Assembly (NCBI RefSeq): GCF_004358205.1
Contig: NZ_SMYO01000006.1
Span: 186,001-250,000, forward strand
Reading direction: 5' to 3'
DNA from: Bacillus salipaludis
Lineage (GTDB): Bacteria > Bacillota > Bacilli > Bacillales_B > DSM-18226
DNA length: 64,000 nucleotides
Part shown: positions 7,881-15,891 of the stretch, piece by piece
Layout: each line of letters starts with the position of its first letter
Position numbering within the stretch: the stretch's first letter is position 1
Notes under the pieces: generated by a model
Seen by the model: only the letters and a program-made list of their open reading frames with translations
Database searches by the model: none
What the model was told of the DNA's origin: nothing
Translations under genes and position numbers: made by a program

Positions 7881-8258
7881 ATGCTTCGTTATTTTGTTCA
7901 ATTTTTCACAATACTGCTGTTCTATTCAATCGGGAATGGAATGGTATCATGGTTACAGCTTTCGATACCTGGAAGCATTGCTGGATTATTTCTTTTATTT
8001 ATTGCACTGAACTTTAGAGTTTGCCAACTCAAGTGGGTAGAAACAATTGCCCAATTGCATATTAAGCATATTACGCTGTTATTTATTCCTTTTACTGTCG
8101 GTATATGGAATAATATTGGGATTTTCCAATTGGAGGGAGCAAAGCTTGCGATCGTTCTGGCTATAAGCAGTTTGGTCGTCCTGCTGGCAACTGCAGTTAT
8201 TGCAGAAACAATTGAAACAAGAACACAAAGGAGGAAACAAGGTGGAAAAATGGATTGA
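7881..8258 (+). CDS. lrgA: LrgA/CidA family holin-like protein
   Basis: A small membrane protein of about 125 residues with four hydrophobic helices and the family motif LQLSIPGSIAGLFLLFIAL. LrgA/CidA proteins act with LrgB partners in control of murein hydrolase export, cell lysis or, in several Bacilli, pyruvate uptake. AGGAGG at 7865-7870 serves either the TTG at 7878 or the ATG at 7881. The 3' end overlaps lrgB by 17 nt, so translation is coupled. Confidence 0.85.
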   Translation: MLRYFVQFFTILLFYSIGNGMVSWLQLSIPGSIAGLFLLFIALNFRVCQLKWVETIAQLHIKHITLLFIPFTVGIWNNIGIFQLEGAKLAIVLAISSLVVLLATAVIAETIETRTQRRKQGGKMD

Positions 8259-8934
8259 AAGTTTATTCATATGTACAGGGATCACATTACTAAGCTACAT
8301 TGCAGGTGTTCGTGTTTTTCAAAAATTTAATAAGCCTTGGCTAAATCCAATGTATACTGTGTCTGTTTTTATTGTTAGTGTACTGTCTTTGCTTCACATG
8401 AATATGAAGATTTATACTTCCGGGACGGGGATTTTTTCACTTCTATTAGGAACTGCCACTGTTTCTCTTGCCATACCTTTATATAAGCAGATTCTTCTCA
8501 TAAAAAAATATCTACCTGTGATTCTTTCGAGTGTATTTCCTGGAACGGTATTGGGCGTTGCTTCAATTGTTGTTTTAACAAAAGCACTCCATTTAAACCA
8601 AAAAATCATGGTTTCCTTACTACCCAAATCAGTTACCGCTCCTATTGCTCTGTCGATTTCCAACTCACTTGGAGGGATTCCTTCACTAACAGTCCTTTTT
8701 GTTTTCACCTCAGCCATTTTTTCACTGATCATCGGTCCACTCCTTTTAAAACATGCCCGGATCAAAAGTGGTGTTGCAAAAGGACTTGCATTAGGAACAT
8801 CAGCACAGGCAATAGGAGCCAACCGTGCCTTTGAGTGGGGAGAATTTGAGGGTGCGATGGGAAGTATTGCGATGATCATTGCAGGTGTGGTGATGTCACT
8901 ATTAACACCGCTTCTTATAATGCTATATCTTTAA
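8242..8934 (+). CDS. lrgB: LrgB family membrane protein
   Basis: A 230-residue polytopic protein with LrgB signatures (LLPKSVTAPIALSISNSLGG near residue 133 and ALGTSAQAIGANRAFE near residue 187). The GTG at 8242 has AAAGGAGG ending 7 nt upstream; longer in-frame versions would extend into lrgA without a ribosome binding site. Works with the adjacent LrgA. No LytSR two-component pair is adjacent. Confidence 0.88.
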   Translation: MEKWIESLFICTGITLLSYIAGVRVFQKFNKPWLNPMYTVSVFIVSVLSLLHMNMKIYTSGTGIFSLLLGTATVSLAIPLYKQILLIKKYLPVILSSVFPGTVLGVASIVVLTKALHLNQKIMVSLLPKSVTAPIALSISNSLGGIPSLTVLFVFTSAIFSLIIGPLLLKHARIKSGVAKGLALGTSAQAIGANRAFEWGEFEGAMGSIAMIIAGVVMSLLTPLLIMLYL

Positions 8935-9003
8935 TGATTGCATAAACCATGATTTCCCATATACAATTAGGTTAGTTTATTTCCTGATGAAGGAGGGGAA
9001 ACG

Positions 9004-9477
9004 ATGCTATTATCAATGGAAACAAAACTCCAATATCACCACTGGGCCAACCGTACATTATTAGAACATATTAATCAATTAGATGAGGAGCTTTTTATTA
9101 AAGAAGTTAACAGCATTTTTCCATCGCTTGCAGCTATATTTGAACATATTTATTCAGTCGATTCTATGTGGCGGAAACGAATCTCCGGAGAAAAAGCACC
9201 CGTTTTAGAGACAATAAAATTTGATTCACCGACCATGGCCATTCAATCATTTGATCAACTTTACCAACTCTACAAACAGCTATATATAATAGAAGGAAAA
9301 ATTTCATACCAAAATTCAAAAGGCGAAATGTTTCAAAATGAGCTTTACGAAATCATTGAACACCTCAGCAATCATGGGACCTACCATCGCGGGAATGCCT
9401 CAGCAGTGCTCCATCAACTCGGACATAATAGTGTTTCCACCGATTTAATCTTTTTCCTTAGAATGGTTACCAAATGA
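9004..9477 (+). CDS. DinB-like four-helix-bundle protein
   Basis: A 157-residue DinB/YfiT-type protein. Candidate metal-binding histidines lie in AAIFEHIYSVDSMWRKRI near residue 47 and in EHLSNHGTYHRGNASAVLHQLG near residues 122-132, the usual triad of this superfamily. Members include thiol-dependent transferases and many uncharacterised stress proteins. AGGAGGGG precedes the ATG and a terminator follows, so it is monocistronic. Confidence 0.75.
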   Translation: MLLSMETKLQYHHWANRTLLEHINQLDEELFIKEVNSIFPSLAAIFEHIYSVDSMWRKRISGEKAPVLETIKFDSPTMAIQSFDQLYQLYKQLYIIEGKISYQNSKGEMFQNELYEIIEHLSNHGTYHRGNASAVLHQLGHNSVSTDLIFFLRMVTK

Positions 9478-9517
9478 TTAAGATTAAATACTATTCAATT
9501 AATAATAAATTACAAAC

Positions 9518-9550
9518 AAAAGGGCATCAGGCGTTGTTGCCCTTTTTTCA
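9518..9550 (+). terminator. Rho-independent terminator
   Basis: AAAAGGGCA pairs with TGCCCTTTT around an 11-nt loop, with the T-run continuing into TTTC. It ends the DinB-like gene. Confidence 0.8.
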
Positions 9551-9785
9551 TTTTGTCATATCTTCTTGCAGAATTATTTTACAATTTGTCTAATGAATGC
9601 GCTTTCTCACTTGGATATAATATTTAAAAAGAATAACAATTTGGAATGTTGGGATATTGGTCGCATTCCAAATGACTTCACCGTTGGTAAAATAATATTG
9701 TAGTAGAAAGTAGGTGATACTTCCCGATTTATATTTGTCGAAATAAAGGAAACATAAAAGTTTTAAATTTCGGACAAAGGGTGTG
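9551..9785 (+). promoter_or_regulatory. Permease upstream region with inverted repeat
   Basis: This gap contains a 10-bp perfect inverted repeat, ATTTGGAATG (9639-9648) / CATTCCAAAT (9664-9673), separated by 15 nt. No T-run follows, so it is more likely an operator or leader hairpin than a terminator. No T-box or known riboswitch motif was recognised. Confidence 0.35.
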
Positions 9786-11201
9786 TTGAATTTGAGTCAA
9801 AACCAAGAGAATTTAAAAAAAGAGTTAAAAATTCGCCATATTACGATGATTTCCATCGGGGGAGTAATCGGTGCTGGCCTTTTTATGGGAAGTGGTGCTG
9901 TTATCCACTCTGCTGGCCCTGGTTCGATTATCTCTTATGGACTAGCCGGGCTGCTTGTCATTTTCATCATGAGAATGCTTGGGGAAATGGCTACTGTTAA
10001 TCCGACGAGTGGATCTTTTTCTACATATGCACGTGAAGCAATCGGCCCATGGGCCGGATATACCATAGGTTGGCTTTATTGGTTCTTCTGGGTGATCGTA
10101 ATTGCGATCGAAGCAACAGCAGGAGCAGCCAATATACAGTACTGGTTCCCCAATATCCCGGCATGGCTATTAAGCTTAGTTTTAACGATTTTATTAACCC
10201 TCACCAATGTTTACTCTGTAAAATCTTTTGGTGAATTTGAATATTGGTTTTCTTTCATCAAAGTTGCAACCATCACTTTGTTTCTAATTGTCGGTCTCGC
10301 GGTTATATCTGGTCTTATGCCAGGCGTGACAGCTCCAGGGGCTTCTAACTTAACCGGGTTAGGCGGATTTATGCCGCACGGGATCAGTTCCATTCTTCTT
10401 GGAATTACCGTTGTCATTTTCTCGTTTATGGGTACCGAGATTGTTGCTGTTGCCGCAGGGGAATCCGCAGAACCTGCAAAAGCCGTTCGAATTGCCACAA
10501 ACAGTGTTATTTGGCGGATTCTTATTTTTTATATCGGATCGATTGCCGTTGTTGTTACCTTGCTTCCTTGGAATTCTGCTAATCTTTTAAAAAGTCCATT
10601 CGTTGCCGTCCTTGAGCATGTTGGAATTCCTGCGGCAGCACAAATAATGAATTTCGTCGTGCTAACAGCCGTCCTTTCCTGTTTGAATTCAGGTCTTTAT
10701 ACGAATTCCCGGATGTTATATGGTATGGCAAAAACGGGGGATGCTCCAAAAGCATTCTTAAAGCTTAGTAAGAAAGGGGTTCCGGCAAATGCTGTGCTTT
10801 TTGGAACAGTCTTTGCCTATATAGGAGTCATCTTCAATTATTTTTCACCTGATAAAGTCTTCCTCTTCCTAGTCAATGCTTCAGGGGGAATTGCGCTATT
10901 AGTATACCTTGTAATTGCCGTTTCTCATTTGAAAATGCGTCGTAATGTACAGCGTGAGAATCCAGAACTGCTTAAGGTAAAAATGTGGTTATTTCCTTAC
11001 TTAACCTATGTGACCATCGCAGGGATTGTCGCCATTTTAGTCGCAATGGTCTTTATTGATTCCATGCGATCACAAGTATTTTTAACCTTACTCATTGCTG
11101 TACTTGTAGTGGCATCTTATTTCTTTATTCGACGCAAGAAAGGCGATTCGGCTGAAATCGATGACAGCGATCTTACAACTTCAAAAATCATCAAAACATA
11201 G
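9786..11201 (+). CDS. Amino-acid permease, APC family (GABA/aromatic type)
   Basis: A transporter of about 471 residues with twelve predicted membrane helices and the AAT-family N-terminus (HITMISIGGVIGAGLFMGSG), consistent with proton-coupled amino-acid import. It resembles GabP-like permeases, but the substrate is not determinable. TTG starts at 9786 or 9792 fit the AAAGGG ribosome binding site at 9776-9781 better than the GTG at 9783. It is monocistronic, with a strong terminator 20 nt after the stop. Confidence 0.8.
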   Translation: MNLSQNQENLKKELKIRHITMISIGGVIGAGLFMGSGAVIHSAGPGSIISYGLAGLLVIFIMRMLGEMATVNPTSGSFSTYAREAIGPWAGYTIGWLYWFFWVIVIAIEATAGAANIQYWFPNIPAWLLSLVLTILLTLTNVYSVKSFGEFEYWFSFIKVATITLFLIVGLAVISGLMPGVTAPGASNLTGLGGFMPHGISSILLGITVVIFSFMGTEIVAVAAGESAEPAKAVRIATNSVIWRILIFYIGSIAVVVTLLPWNSANLLKSPFVAVLEHVGIPAAAQIMNFVVLTAVLSCLNSGLYTNSRMLYGMAKTGDAPKAFLKLSKKGVPANAVLFGTVFAYIGVIFNYFSPDKVFLFLVNASGGIALLVYLVIAVSHLKMRRNVQRENPELLKVKMWLFPYLTYVTIAGIVAILVAMVFIDSMRSQVFLTLLIAVLVVASYFFIRRKKGDSAEIDDSDLTTSKIIKT

Positions 11202-11220
11202 TTCAATTTTGATAAAGTTT

Positions 11221-11253
11221 AAGACTCAGGTGTTTGGGCACCTGAGTCTTTTT
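11221..11253 (+). terminator. Strong Rho-independent terminator
   Basis: AAGACTCAGGTG pairs perfectly with CACCTGAGTCTT (12 bp) around TTTGGG, followed by TTT. Confidence 0.9.
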
Positions 11254-11375
11254 CCATTGCTTTATTTAATGCTAGTCTTATTAACTACACATTTCAAAAG
11301 GTCTTTACATAGATTGTTATAATAACAGGGTTTGATTCAAACCTTGTTTCTTTATAAATGAAGGAGGGGATTTAC

Positions 11376-11543
11376 TTGGGATGTAATTGTGGTGGTAATA
11401 AAAAAATAGTTGCTCAACCAACTACCGTTTATAAATCAACACCAATTTATAAAACAACATCCATTTATAAGGCGGCACAAGACGCAGTAAATAAAAAAAT
11501 GCAAAGTATTTCTAACCAAAACCAAGAAGATTCTCGGAAATAA
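11376..11543 (+). CDS. Small Cys/Lys-rich hypothetical protein
   Basis: A 55-residue protein starting MGCNCGGNKK with a repeated (V/I)YK(S/T)(T/A) pattern (TVYKST, PIYKTT, SIYKAA). The TTG at 11376 is preceded by AAGGAGGGG. Not recognised. Its place at the edge of the surface-glycoprotein group and its small, basic, Cys-containing character would fit a spore-associated protein (inference only). Confidence 0.5.
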   Translation: MGCNCGGNKKIVAQPTTVYKSTPIYKTTSIYKAAQDAVNKKMQSISNQNQEDSRK

Positions 11544-11566
11544 CATATCCGTAAAATAAACAATGA

Positions 11567-11607
11567 TAAAGGGTGAGGATTCATAAAGAATGTACCTCCC
11601 CTTTTTC
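11567..11607 (+). terminator. Weak terminator-like hairpin
   Basis: AAAGGGTGAGG pairs with CCTCCCCTTTTT with one mismatch, followed by T-rich sequence. Confidence 0.45.
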
Positions 11608-11669
11608 AATAAAAAAAGCATCAGTTAATAAAACACTAATTGTTAATAGAAAATTTGGTTTGAAAAAAT

Positions 11670-12011
11670 TTATTTCTTTCCATGATGTTCATGACATTCC
11701 GATTGTTCACAGGCCTTAATTGCATCTTGAATTAACAGTTCGAGAATAATTTCTTTTTTGATTGCCAATCGAATTAGTTCTTCCAATTTTTCTGTGAGAA
11801 AAGATACTTGACCTGGAGAAAGGTGTTCTCTTCTAAGAAGTTCTGTTTCAGCATTTATTGCATTAGCCAATGCTTTTTCAATCTCAGCAACTGAAGAGAG
11901 AATTTCATTTATTTTTTTCTGACACTTTCTTTGTGAGCATTTACGAGACTTGTGATGTTCATCCTTTGCATGATGATCATGAGGCTCATGATGTTCATGA
12001 TGGGGGGGCAT
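11670..12011 (-). CDS. His-rich protein with shared C-terminal helical module
   Basis: A 113-residue protein on the minus strand. The N-terminal 30 residues are His-rich (MPPHHEHHEPHDHH) and followed by CSQRKC; a helical region EIEKALANAINAETELL comes next, then LEELIRLAIKKEIILELLIQDAI, and a HEHHGKK tail. The last two segments match a module in the genes at 12266 and 12607. The ATG at 12011 was preferred to that at 12029 because AGAGGTG lies 5 nt upstream. The His clusters suggest metal binding. Likely structural or spore-related; function unknown. Confidence 0.6.
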   Translation of the reverse strand: MPPHHEHHEPHDHHAKDEHHKSRKCSQRKCQKKINEILSSVAEIEKALANAINAETELLRREHLSPGQVSFLTEKLEELIRLAIKKEIILELLIQDAIKACEQSECHEHHGKK

Positions 12012-12265
12012 AAGCACACCTCTTTTCATTTGTTACTTTAAATTTATGTTCATTTTTATTAAATGTTTGTACGTTTGCCCAGTTTCAGATTAGTTATAGA
12101 CGGATATGTAAAGTAAACGCTATGGATTAATTTAGGTTTGTGAAAAGATAAGACACTTTGTTTATGAAAAGTATTTTTTTCAATTTTTAAGAACTTAGAC
12201 ATTTGCTTAGGCAATTATATTCACCCAACATATGATAAAGCAGTAAACAGAAAGGGGTGGTAAGC

Positions 12266-12454
12266 TTGGCATCACCACAGGATGATTTTAGAACTGCAGC
12301 CGCTGCAATGGAGCAGGCATTAGCAGATGCTTTGAATGCAGCAGTAAAAGTTCAGAACCCTGACACAGGCTTTATCGAGAGGTTATTAAAGCTTATAATT
12401 AAAAAGGAGATCGTTCTTGAATTACTATTAGAGGAATTTAATAACGCAGGTTAA
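12266..12454 (+). CDS. Small protein consisting of the shared helical module
   Basis: A 62-residue protein that is almost only the module found in its two neighbours: AAMEQALADALNAA followed by LLKLIIKKEIVLELLLEE. The TTG at 12266 has AAAGGGG 8 nt upstream. It may be a stand-alone assembly or anchoring partner for the module-bearing surface proteins. A hairpin terminator follows at 12474. Confidence 0.6.
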   Translation: MASPQDDFRTAAAAMEQALADALNAAVKVQNPDTGFIERLLKLIIKKEIVLELLLEEFNNAG

Positions 12455-12473
12455 TAGTTTTTTAAATTTGAGG

Positions 12474-12516
12474 AGGAGCTCGTTCATTTGGTTAATGAAT
12501 GAGCTTCTTAATTTAT
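12474..12516 (+). terminator. Hairpin terminator
   Basis: GAGCTCGTTCATT pairs with AATGAATGAGCTTC with one mismatch, followed by TTAATTTAT. It ends the small module gene. Confidence 0.5.
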
Positions 12517-12560
12517 AACATTTTTATAAAGTCAGCTTTTAATTGATTTTCTTATGCAGA

Positions 12561-12592
12561 AAAAGCCCTTCGCAAAAGCGATGGGCCTTTTC
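12561..12592. terminator. Bidirectional terminator
   Basis: AAAAGCCCTTCGC pairs with GCGATGGGCCTTTT around AAAA. It has T-runs on both strands and separates the convergent genes at 12266 and 12607. Confidence 0.75.
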
Positions 12593-12606
12593 TAAACTAA
12601 CTTGTC

Positions 12607-13509
12607 TTAATCATCTTCAAAACCAGGACATTCTTCAAGTAACAATTCTAACAGAATTTCTTTTTTAATGATTAGCTTTAAGATTTGCTCAATTTCCTCT
12701 ACAGTTCCATTTTGGTTAAAAACGTGTAACGTTTCTGCAAGTGCAGCTTCCATATTTGCTATAGGCTGAAGAAGCGGACATGCAGTCGTCGTTGGCGGTG
12801 GTGTAGTAGTCGGAGCCGCAGTAGTAGTCGGAGCCGCAGTAGTAGTCGGAGCCGCAGTAGTAGTCGGAGCCGCAGTAGTAGTCGGAGCCGCAGTAGTAGT
12901 CGGAGCCGCAGTAGTAGTCGGAGCCGCAGTAGTAGTCGGAGCCGCAGTAGTAGTTGGAGCCGCAGTAGTAGTTGGAGCCGCAGTAGTAGTCGGTGCGGCA
13001 GTAGTAGTCGGAGCTGCGGTCGTAGTTGCTGGCGGAAGACAGGAAGGACCTGGAATTGTGACCCCTGGTGGGGTTTGGGAAAGACTTCCACCCGCAAATG
13101 TAGCTGCTTGAACACACCCTAAAGAAACGGTTACACTGTTGGAAAATGTGACGCAAAAAGTTGCTGAATTACCTACAGTAAGCCCGGAAACATCTGCGAA
13201 GCTGATTCCTACAAATGGATTTGGACCATTAGGATTTGTAATGATAGAGCATTGAGCTGTTACAGGCATTAAAGGGTTTGTAGGTGTTACAGAAATGAAC
13301 ACATTTGAACCACACATTAAACCATTAACAAAGTTCTGAGCATCAGGGCAATCTACTCCAATATTAAAGTGACTTAATTGGTTTTGAGAACTTACATTTG
13401 TTACGAGGTAACAAAATTGTTGGGGGTTAGTTTGTGGAAGAAAAGTTATTTGGAACCCGCCAAGGTTAACCGTGTCATTTGAACAAGGCAACGGCATAGA
13501 TTTTTTCAC
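12607..13509 (-). CDS. Mucin-like Thr-rich repeat surface protein
   Basis: A 300-residue protein in three parts. Residues 1-160 are a Cys- and Asn-rich beta-type domain without a Sec signal. Residues about 161-245 are twelve TTTAAP hexapeptides plus a TTTPPP variant. The last 50 residues carry the helical module (ANMEAALAETLHVF ... LKLIIKKEILLELLLEE). The absence of a signal peptide, the low-complexity Thr/Pro tract and neighbouring glycosyltransferases parallel exosporium glycoproteins such as BclA, whose GPT repeats are O-glycosylated. The Thr residues are therefore probable O-glycan sites (inference). AAAGGAG precedes the ATG. Confidence 0.7.
   Translation of the reverse strand: MKKSMPLPCSNDTVNLGGFQITFLPQTNPQQFCYLVTNVSSQNQLSHFNIGVDCPDAQNFVNGLMCGSNVFISVTPTNPLMPVTAQCSIITNPNGPNPFVGISFADVSGLTVGNSATFCVTFSNSVTVSLGCVQAATFAGGSLSQTPPGVTIPGPSCLPPATTTAAPTTTAAPTTTAAPTTTAAPTTTAAPTTTAAPTTTAAPTTTAAPTTTAAPTTTAAPTTTAAPTTTAAPTTTPPPTTTACPLLQPIANMEAALAETLHVFNQNGTVEEIEQILKLIIKKEILLELLLEECPGFEDD
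12803..13018. repeat. Twelve 18-nt tandem repeats inside the mucin-like gene
   Basis: Twelve consecutive 18-nt units, GTAGTAGTCGGAGCCGCA on the plus strand, encode TTTAAP on the minus strand. Only the units near 12950-13018 show point changes, which suggests recent expansion. Copy number is expected to vary between strains. The other frames across this tract are artefacts of the repeat. Confidence 0.9.
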
Positions 13510-13694
13510 TCCTTTATAATGATTAATTCAGGAAGTTACCAACCTGTCCATATACAATATGATATGTTATAAAATTTGCTTAGACGATTATGGAAAAACG
13601 AATAATTTGGTAACTATCCCTATGTCCATTTTTCACACCTACATAATTTCTTGTACATATACATATTCAAGAAGATAATTAAAGGAGTGTTTAC

Positions 13695-14582
13695 ATGGAT
13701 GCCGAAGGAAGAAAGCCTTTCGTTTCTATCATAATTCCAGTTAAAAATGAAGGGGAACACATAAAAAATACGCTGGAATCATTATTTAATGTTAAAACAG
13801 ATGCCGATTATGAGATTATTGTTGTAGATGATTATTCAGAGGATGGATGCTGTACTTTTCTGGACAACACCCCAAATGAAAAAATCAGAATGATTCGTAC
13901 AGAAGGACTTGGTCTTGCAAATGCAAAAAATGCGGGAGCTGACATCGCTAAAGGGGATATTTTTATTTTTTGCGATGCTCATCTTTTCTTTGAAGATTAT
14001 TGGATTGAACGTTTAATAGATCCGATAAAAAATGGAAAAGCAGCTGCCGCCAATCCTGGTATTGCTGATGCGGCCAATCCCAGCAACATTGGTTATGGAT
14101 ATACTTGGAGTAAGGATTTAGAACCAAAATGGAATACGGATAGAAAAAAGGATCCTTATCCTGTCCCATTATTGGCTGGAGGCTGTATGGCGATTTCAAA
14201 AGAGGCATACTTGGATGTTGATGGGTTTGATAGGGGATTTGTTGTCTGGGGACATGAGGATGAAGAAATTTCATTTAAGTTGTGGCTGTTTGGCTATCAA
14301 TGCTACATTGTTCCAGAGGTTACAATTTTACATGTATTTCGACCGTCGGCACCATTTGAATTAAAATGGGATTTTATTAATTATAACTTAATGAGAATGG
14401 CTTTGTTACATTTGAATTTAGTACGAGTTGCAAAGCTTTCTAGTTTAATAAAATATAGCGATAAAGAAAAAATATTGGATGATGTCCTTTCAGGCAATGT
14501 ACTAGAGAAGCGAGCCTTATATTTTAAAAAGAGAAAACATGATGATAACTGGTTTATGGAGAAGTTTAATATATCATTTTAA
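13695..14582 (+). CDS. Glycosyltransferase, polypeptide GalNAc-transferase-like
   Basis: A 295-residue GT-A enzyme starting with VSIIIPVKNEGEHIKNTLESL, with VVDDYSEDG near residue 45 and a D-A-H metal motif (FCDAH) near residue 98. Residues about 155-205 (GGCMAISKEAYLDVDGFDRG then VWGHEDEEISFKLW) strongly recall the second conserved block of GT27 polypeptide GalNAc-transferases and related GT2 enzymes. Such enzymes attach the first sugar to Ser/Thr. Next to a TTTAAP-repeat protein this suggests initiation of O-glycosylation there (inference). AAAGGAG precedes the ATG. Confidence 0.75.
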   Translation: MDAEGRKPFVSIIIPVKNEGEHIKNTLESLFNVKTDADYEIIVVDDYSEDGCCTFLDNTPNEKIRMIRTEGLGLANAKNAGADIAKGDIFIFCDAHLFFEDYWIERLIDPIKNGKAAAANPGIADAANPSNIGYGYTWSKDLEPKWNTDRKKDPYPVPLLAGGCMAISKEAYLDVDGFDRGFVVWGHEDEEISFKLWLFGYQCYIVPEVTILHVFRPSAPFELKWDFINYNLMRMALLHLNLVRVAKLSSLIKYSDKEKILDDVLSGNVLEKRALYFKKRKHDDNWFMEKFNISF

Positions 14583-14650
14583 ATAGCAATTAATTCTCAC
14601 ATATTGATTTATCTAGAACTCTCTTTTATTTTTATCAATTCAAAGAAAAG

Positions 14651-14687
14651 GGAACATGGTTTAAATTTGACCATGTTCCTTTTTTTA
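14651..14687. terminator. Strong bidirectional terminator
   Basis: GGAACATGGT pairs with ACCATGTTCC around 9 nt, followed by a run of seven T; A-rich on the other side. It separates the convergent genes at 13695 and 14727. Confidence 0.85.
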
Positions 14688-14726
14688 GGTTGCATAATAA
14701 TTTTCTGGCTAATACAGGAATTGGTT

Positions 14727-15572
14727 TTAAAGACCAATCCGTTCTTGCTTAGCCTTTAAGGCAATAAAAAGACAATAATCTTTTACAATTGATTGATCAA
14801 GTTCCTCCAATTTAATGTGGTCATAGTAACCAAGTTCGAAAGCAAACTTTGAGAACATTTCAGCTGTGTGCCAGCAGTGTATGTGTGGGTGGTCTAAAGT
14901 AGATTCAGATGATGTAGAAAAATAATCTAACTTATTTCCGTCGATAATCACTTTGTCTACAAGATGGTTAACCGCAATTTCATTGCTATACATGGATACA
15001 ACTCCCTTGTACCATCCTGGCCATATACCATATCCGTTGCTAAATTCATTATTGATAATATATTTCGCTGCTGCTAATGAATGTATGCAAACGTTCCTGA
15101 CTAATGGAGCCCAGCCGTAATGGGTAGAGCCAATATTATGATGTCCCTGGTGTCGATATCCAAGTTTTTGAGCGATCGTTTTTAAATTTCCGCTTACTTC
15201 AGAATCGTTAACATACCCTCCGCCACCCACCGTATAATAATCTGGAAAAAAATCTTTCCAAGCAGGTGTTAGGAATGTATCAACATCCGTCCGAAGAAGC
15301 AGATCATATTGATTAAGAAATGCCGCACTATCATCGGCCACACAAGCAATTGAATTGATGTAGTGATAATTTTGCCATTCCTTATTATAACTAATGGGGC
15401 TTTGTTCAATTTTAATACAATCATCAGGAATCTTTTTTAAAGCATTTTTTGTTCCAAAAACCACTAAATCTGTATCATCCGCTTCAATATATTTTAAAGA
15501 AGTATAAAGCCAGCCAAACTGCATTAATAAACTGGGCTTATCCTCAACATAAACGACCAATGCCCTTTTCAT
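14727..15572 (-). CDS. Glycosyltransferase-like protein
   Basis: A 281-residue protein, no membrane segments, with a predicted nucleotide-sugar fold: the N-terminus MKRALVVYVEDK, a D-x-D motif in LLRTDVDTFLTP near residue 97, and a His/Trp-rich C-terminal half (HPHIHCWHTAEMF). It resembles uncharacterised glycosyltransferase-like families (DUF7164 type; recalled, not searched). AGGTGA precedes the ATG. It is the only minus-strand gene among the glycosyltransferases and shares a 319-nt divergent promoter gap with 15892. Confidence 0.55.
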   Translation of the reverse strand: MKRALVVYVEDKPSLLMQFGWLYTSLKYIEADDTDLVVFGTKNALKKIPDDCIKIEQSPISYNKEWQNYHYINSIACVADDSAAFLNQYDLLLRTDVDTFLTPAWKDFFPDYYTVGGGGYVNDSEVSGNLKTIAQKLGYRHQGHHNIGSTHYGWAPLVRNVCIHSLAAAKYIINNEFSNGYGIWPGWYKGVVSMYSNEIAVNHLVDKVIIDGNKLDYFSTSSESTLDHPHIHCWHTAEMFSKFAFELGYYDHIKLEELDQSIVKDYCLFIALKAKQERIGL

Positions 15573-15891
15573 TTAATCACCTCAACTTATAAAAATATTA
15601 CTTGATAAAGTATGCCTTTGTTATAATATGGCACTTAAAAACTTTACGTACTGTATGTTTTAAAATTCACATATAAATGGGTTTTTTCAATAAAAATTTA
15701 AGATTCATTGGATGCAATTATTAATGTTAATTATAACGCTTACAATCTTTTTATTTTTCACCTAATGAAAAAGTTTAGCCAAGCATTAAGGCAGAGCATA
15801 CATTATTAGTACTTTTCAAAGCGATTGCAATTATATTCCGATTTATTTCCTTCATACTAGAGAATAGTTTAATAAAAGGAGGGAGATCTTT
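15573..15891. promoter_or_regulatory. Divergent promoter gap with cre-like site
   Basis: An AT-rich, 319-nt gap between divergent glycosyltransferase genes. TTATAACGCTTACA at 15731-15744 is, on the minus strand, one mismatch from the cre consensus. No other gene or terminator was seen. Confidence 0.4.

Noticed and set aside
9639..9673. Inverted repeat as terminator
   Set aside because: No T-run follows and the upstream gene already has a terminator at 9518. Kept only as a possible operator.
12107..12130. cre-like sequence near GTAAACGCTATGG
   Set aside because: Too many mismatches to the consensus, and no promoter logic for the neighbouring genes.
12716..13156. Long open frames in alternative minus-strand frames over the TTTAAP repeats
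   Set aside because: They exist only because the 18-nt repeat is a multiple of three and stop-free. The third frame has the start, ribosome binding site, non-repeat domains and shared module.
13570..13680. SigK/SigE-like -10 elements (CATATCATA and CATATACAT) around the surface-protein genes
   Set aside because: AT-rich sequence gives such matches by chance and no convincing -35 was seen. Transcript mapping in sporulating cells would decide.
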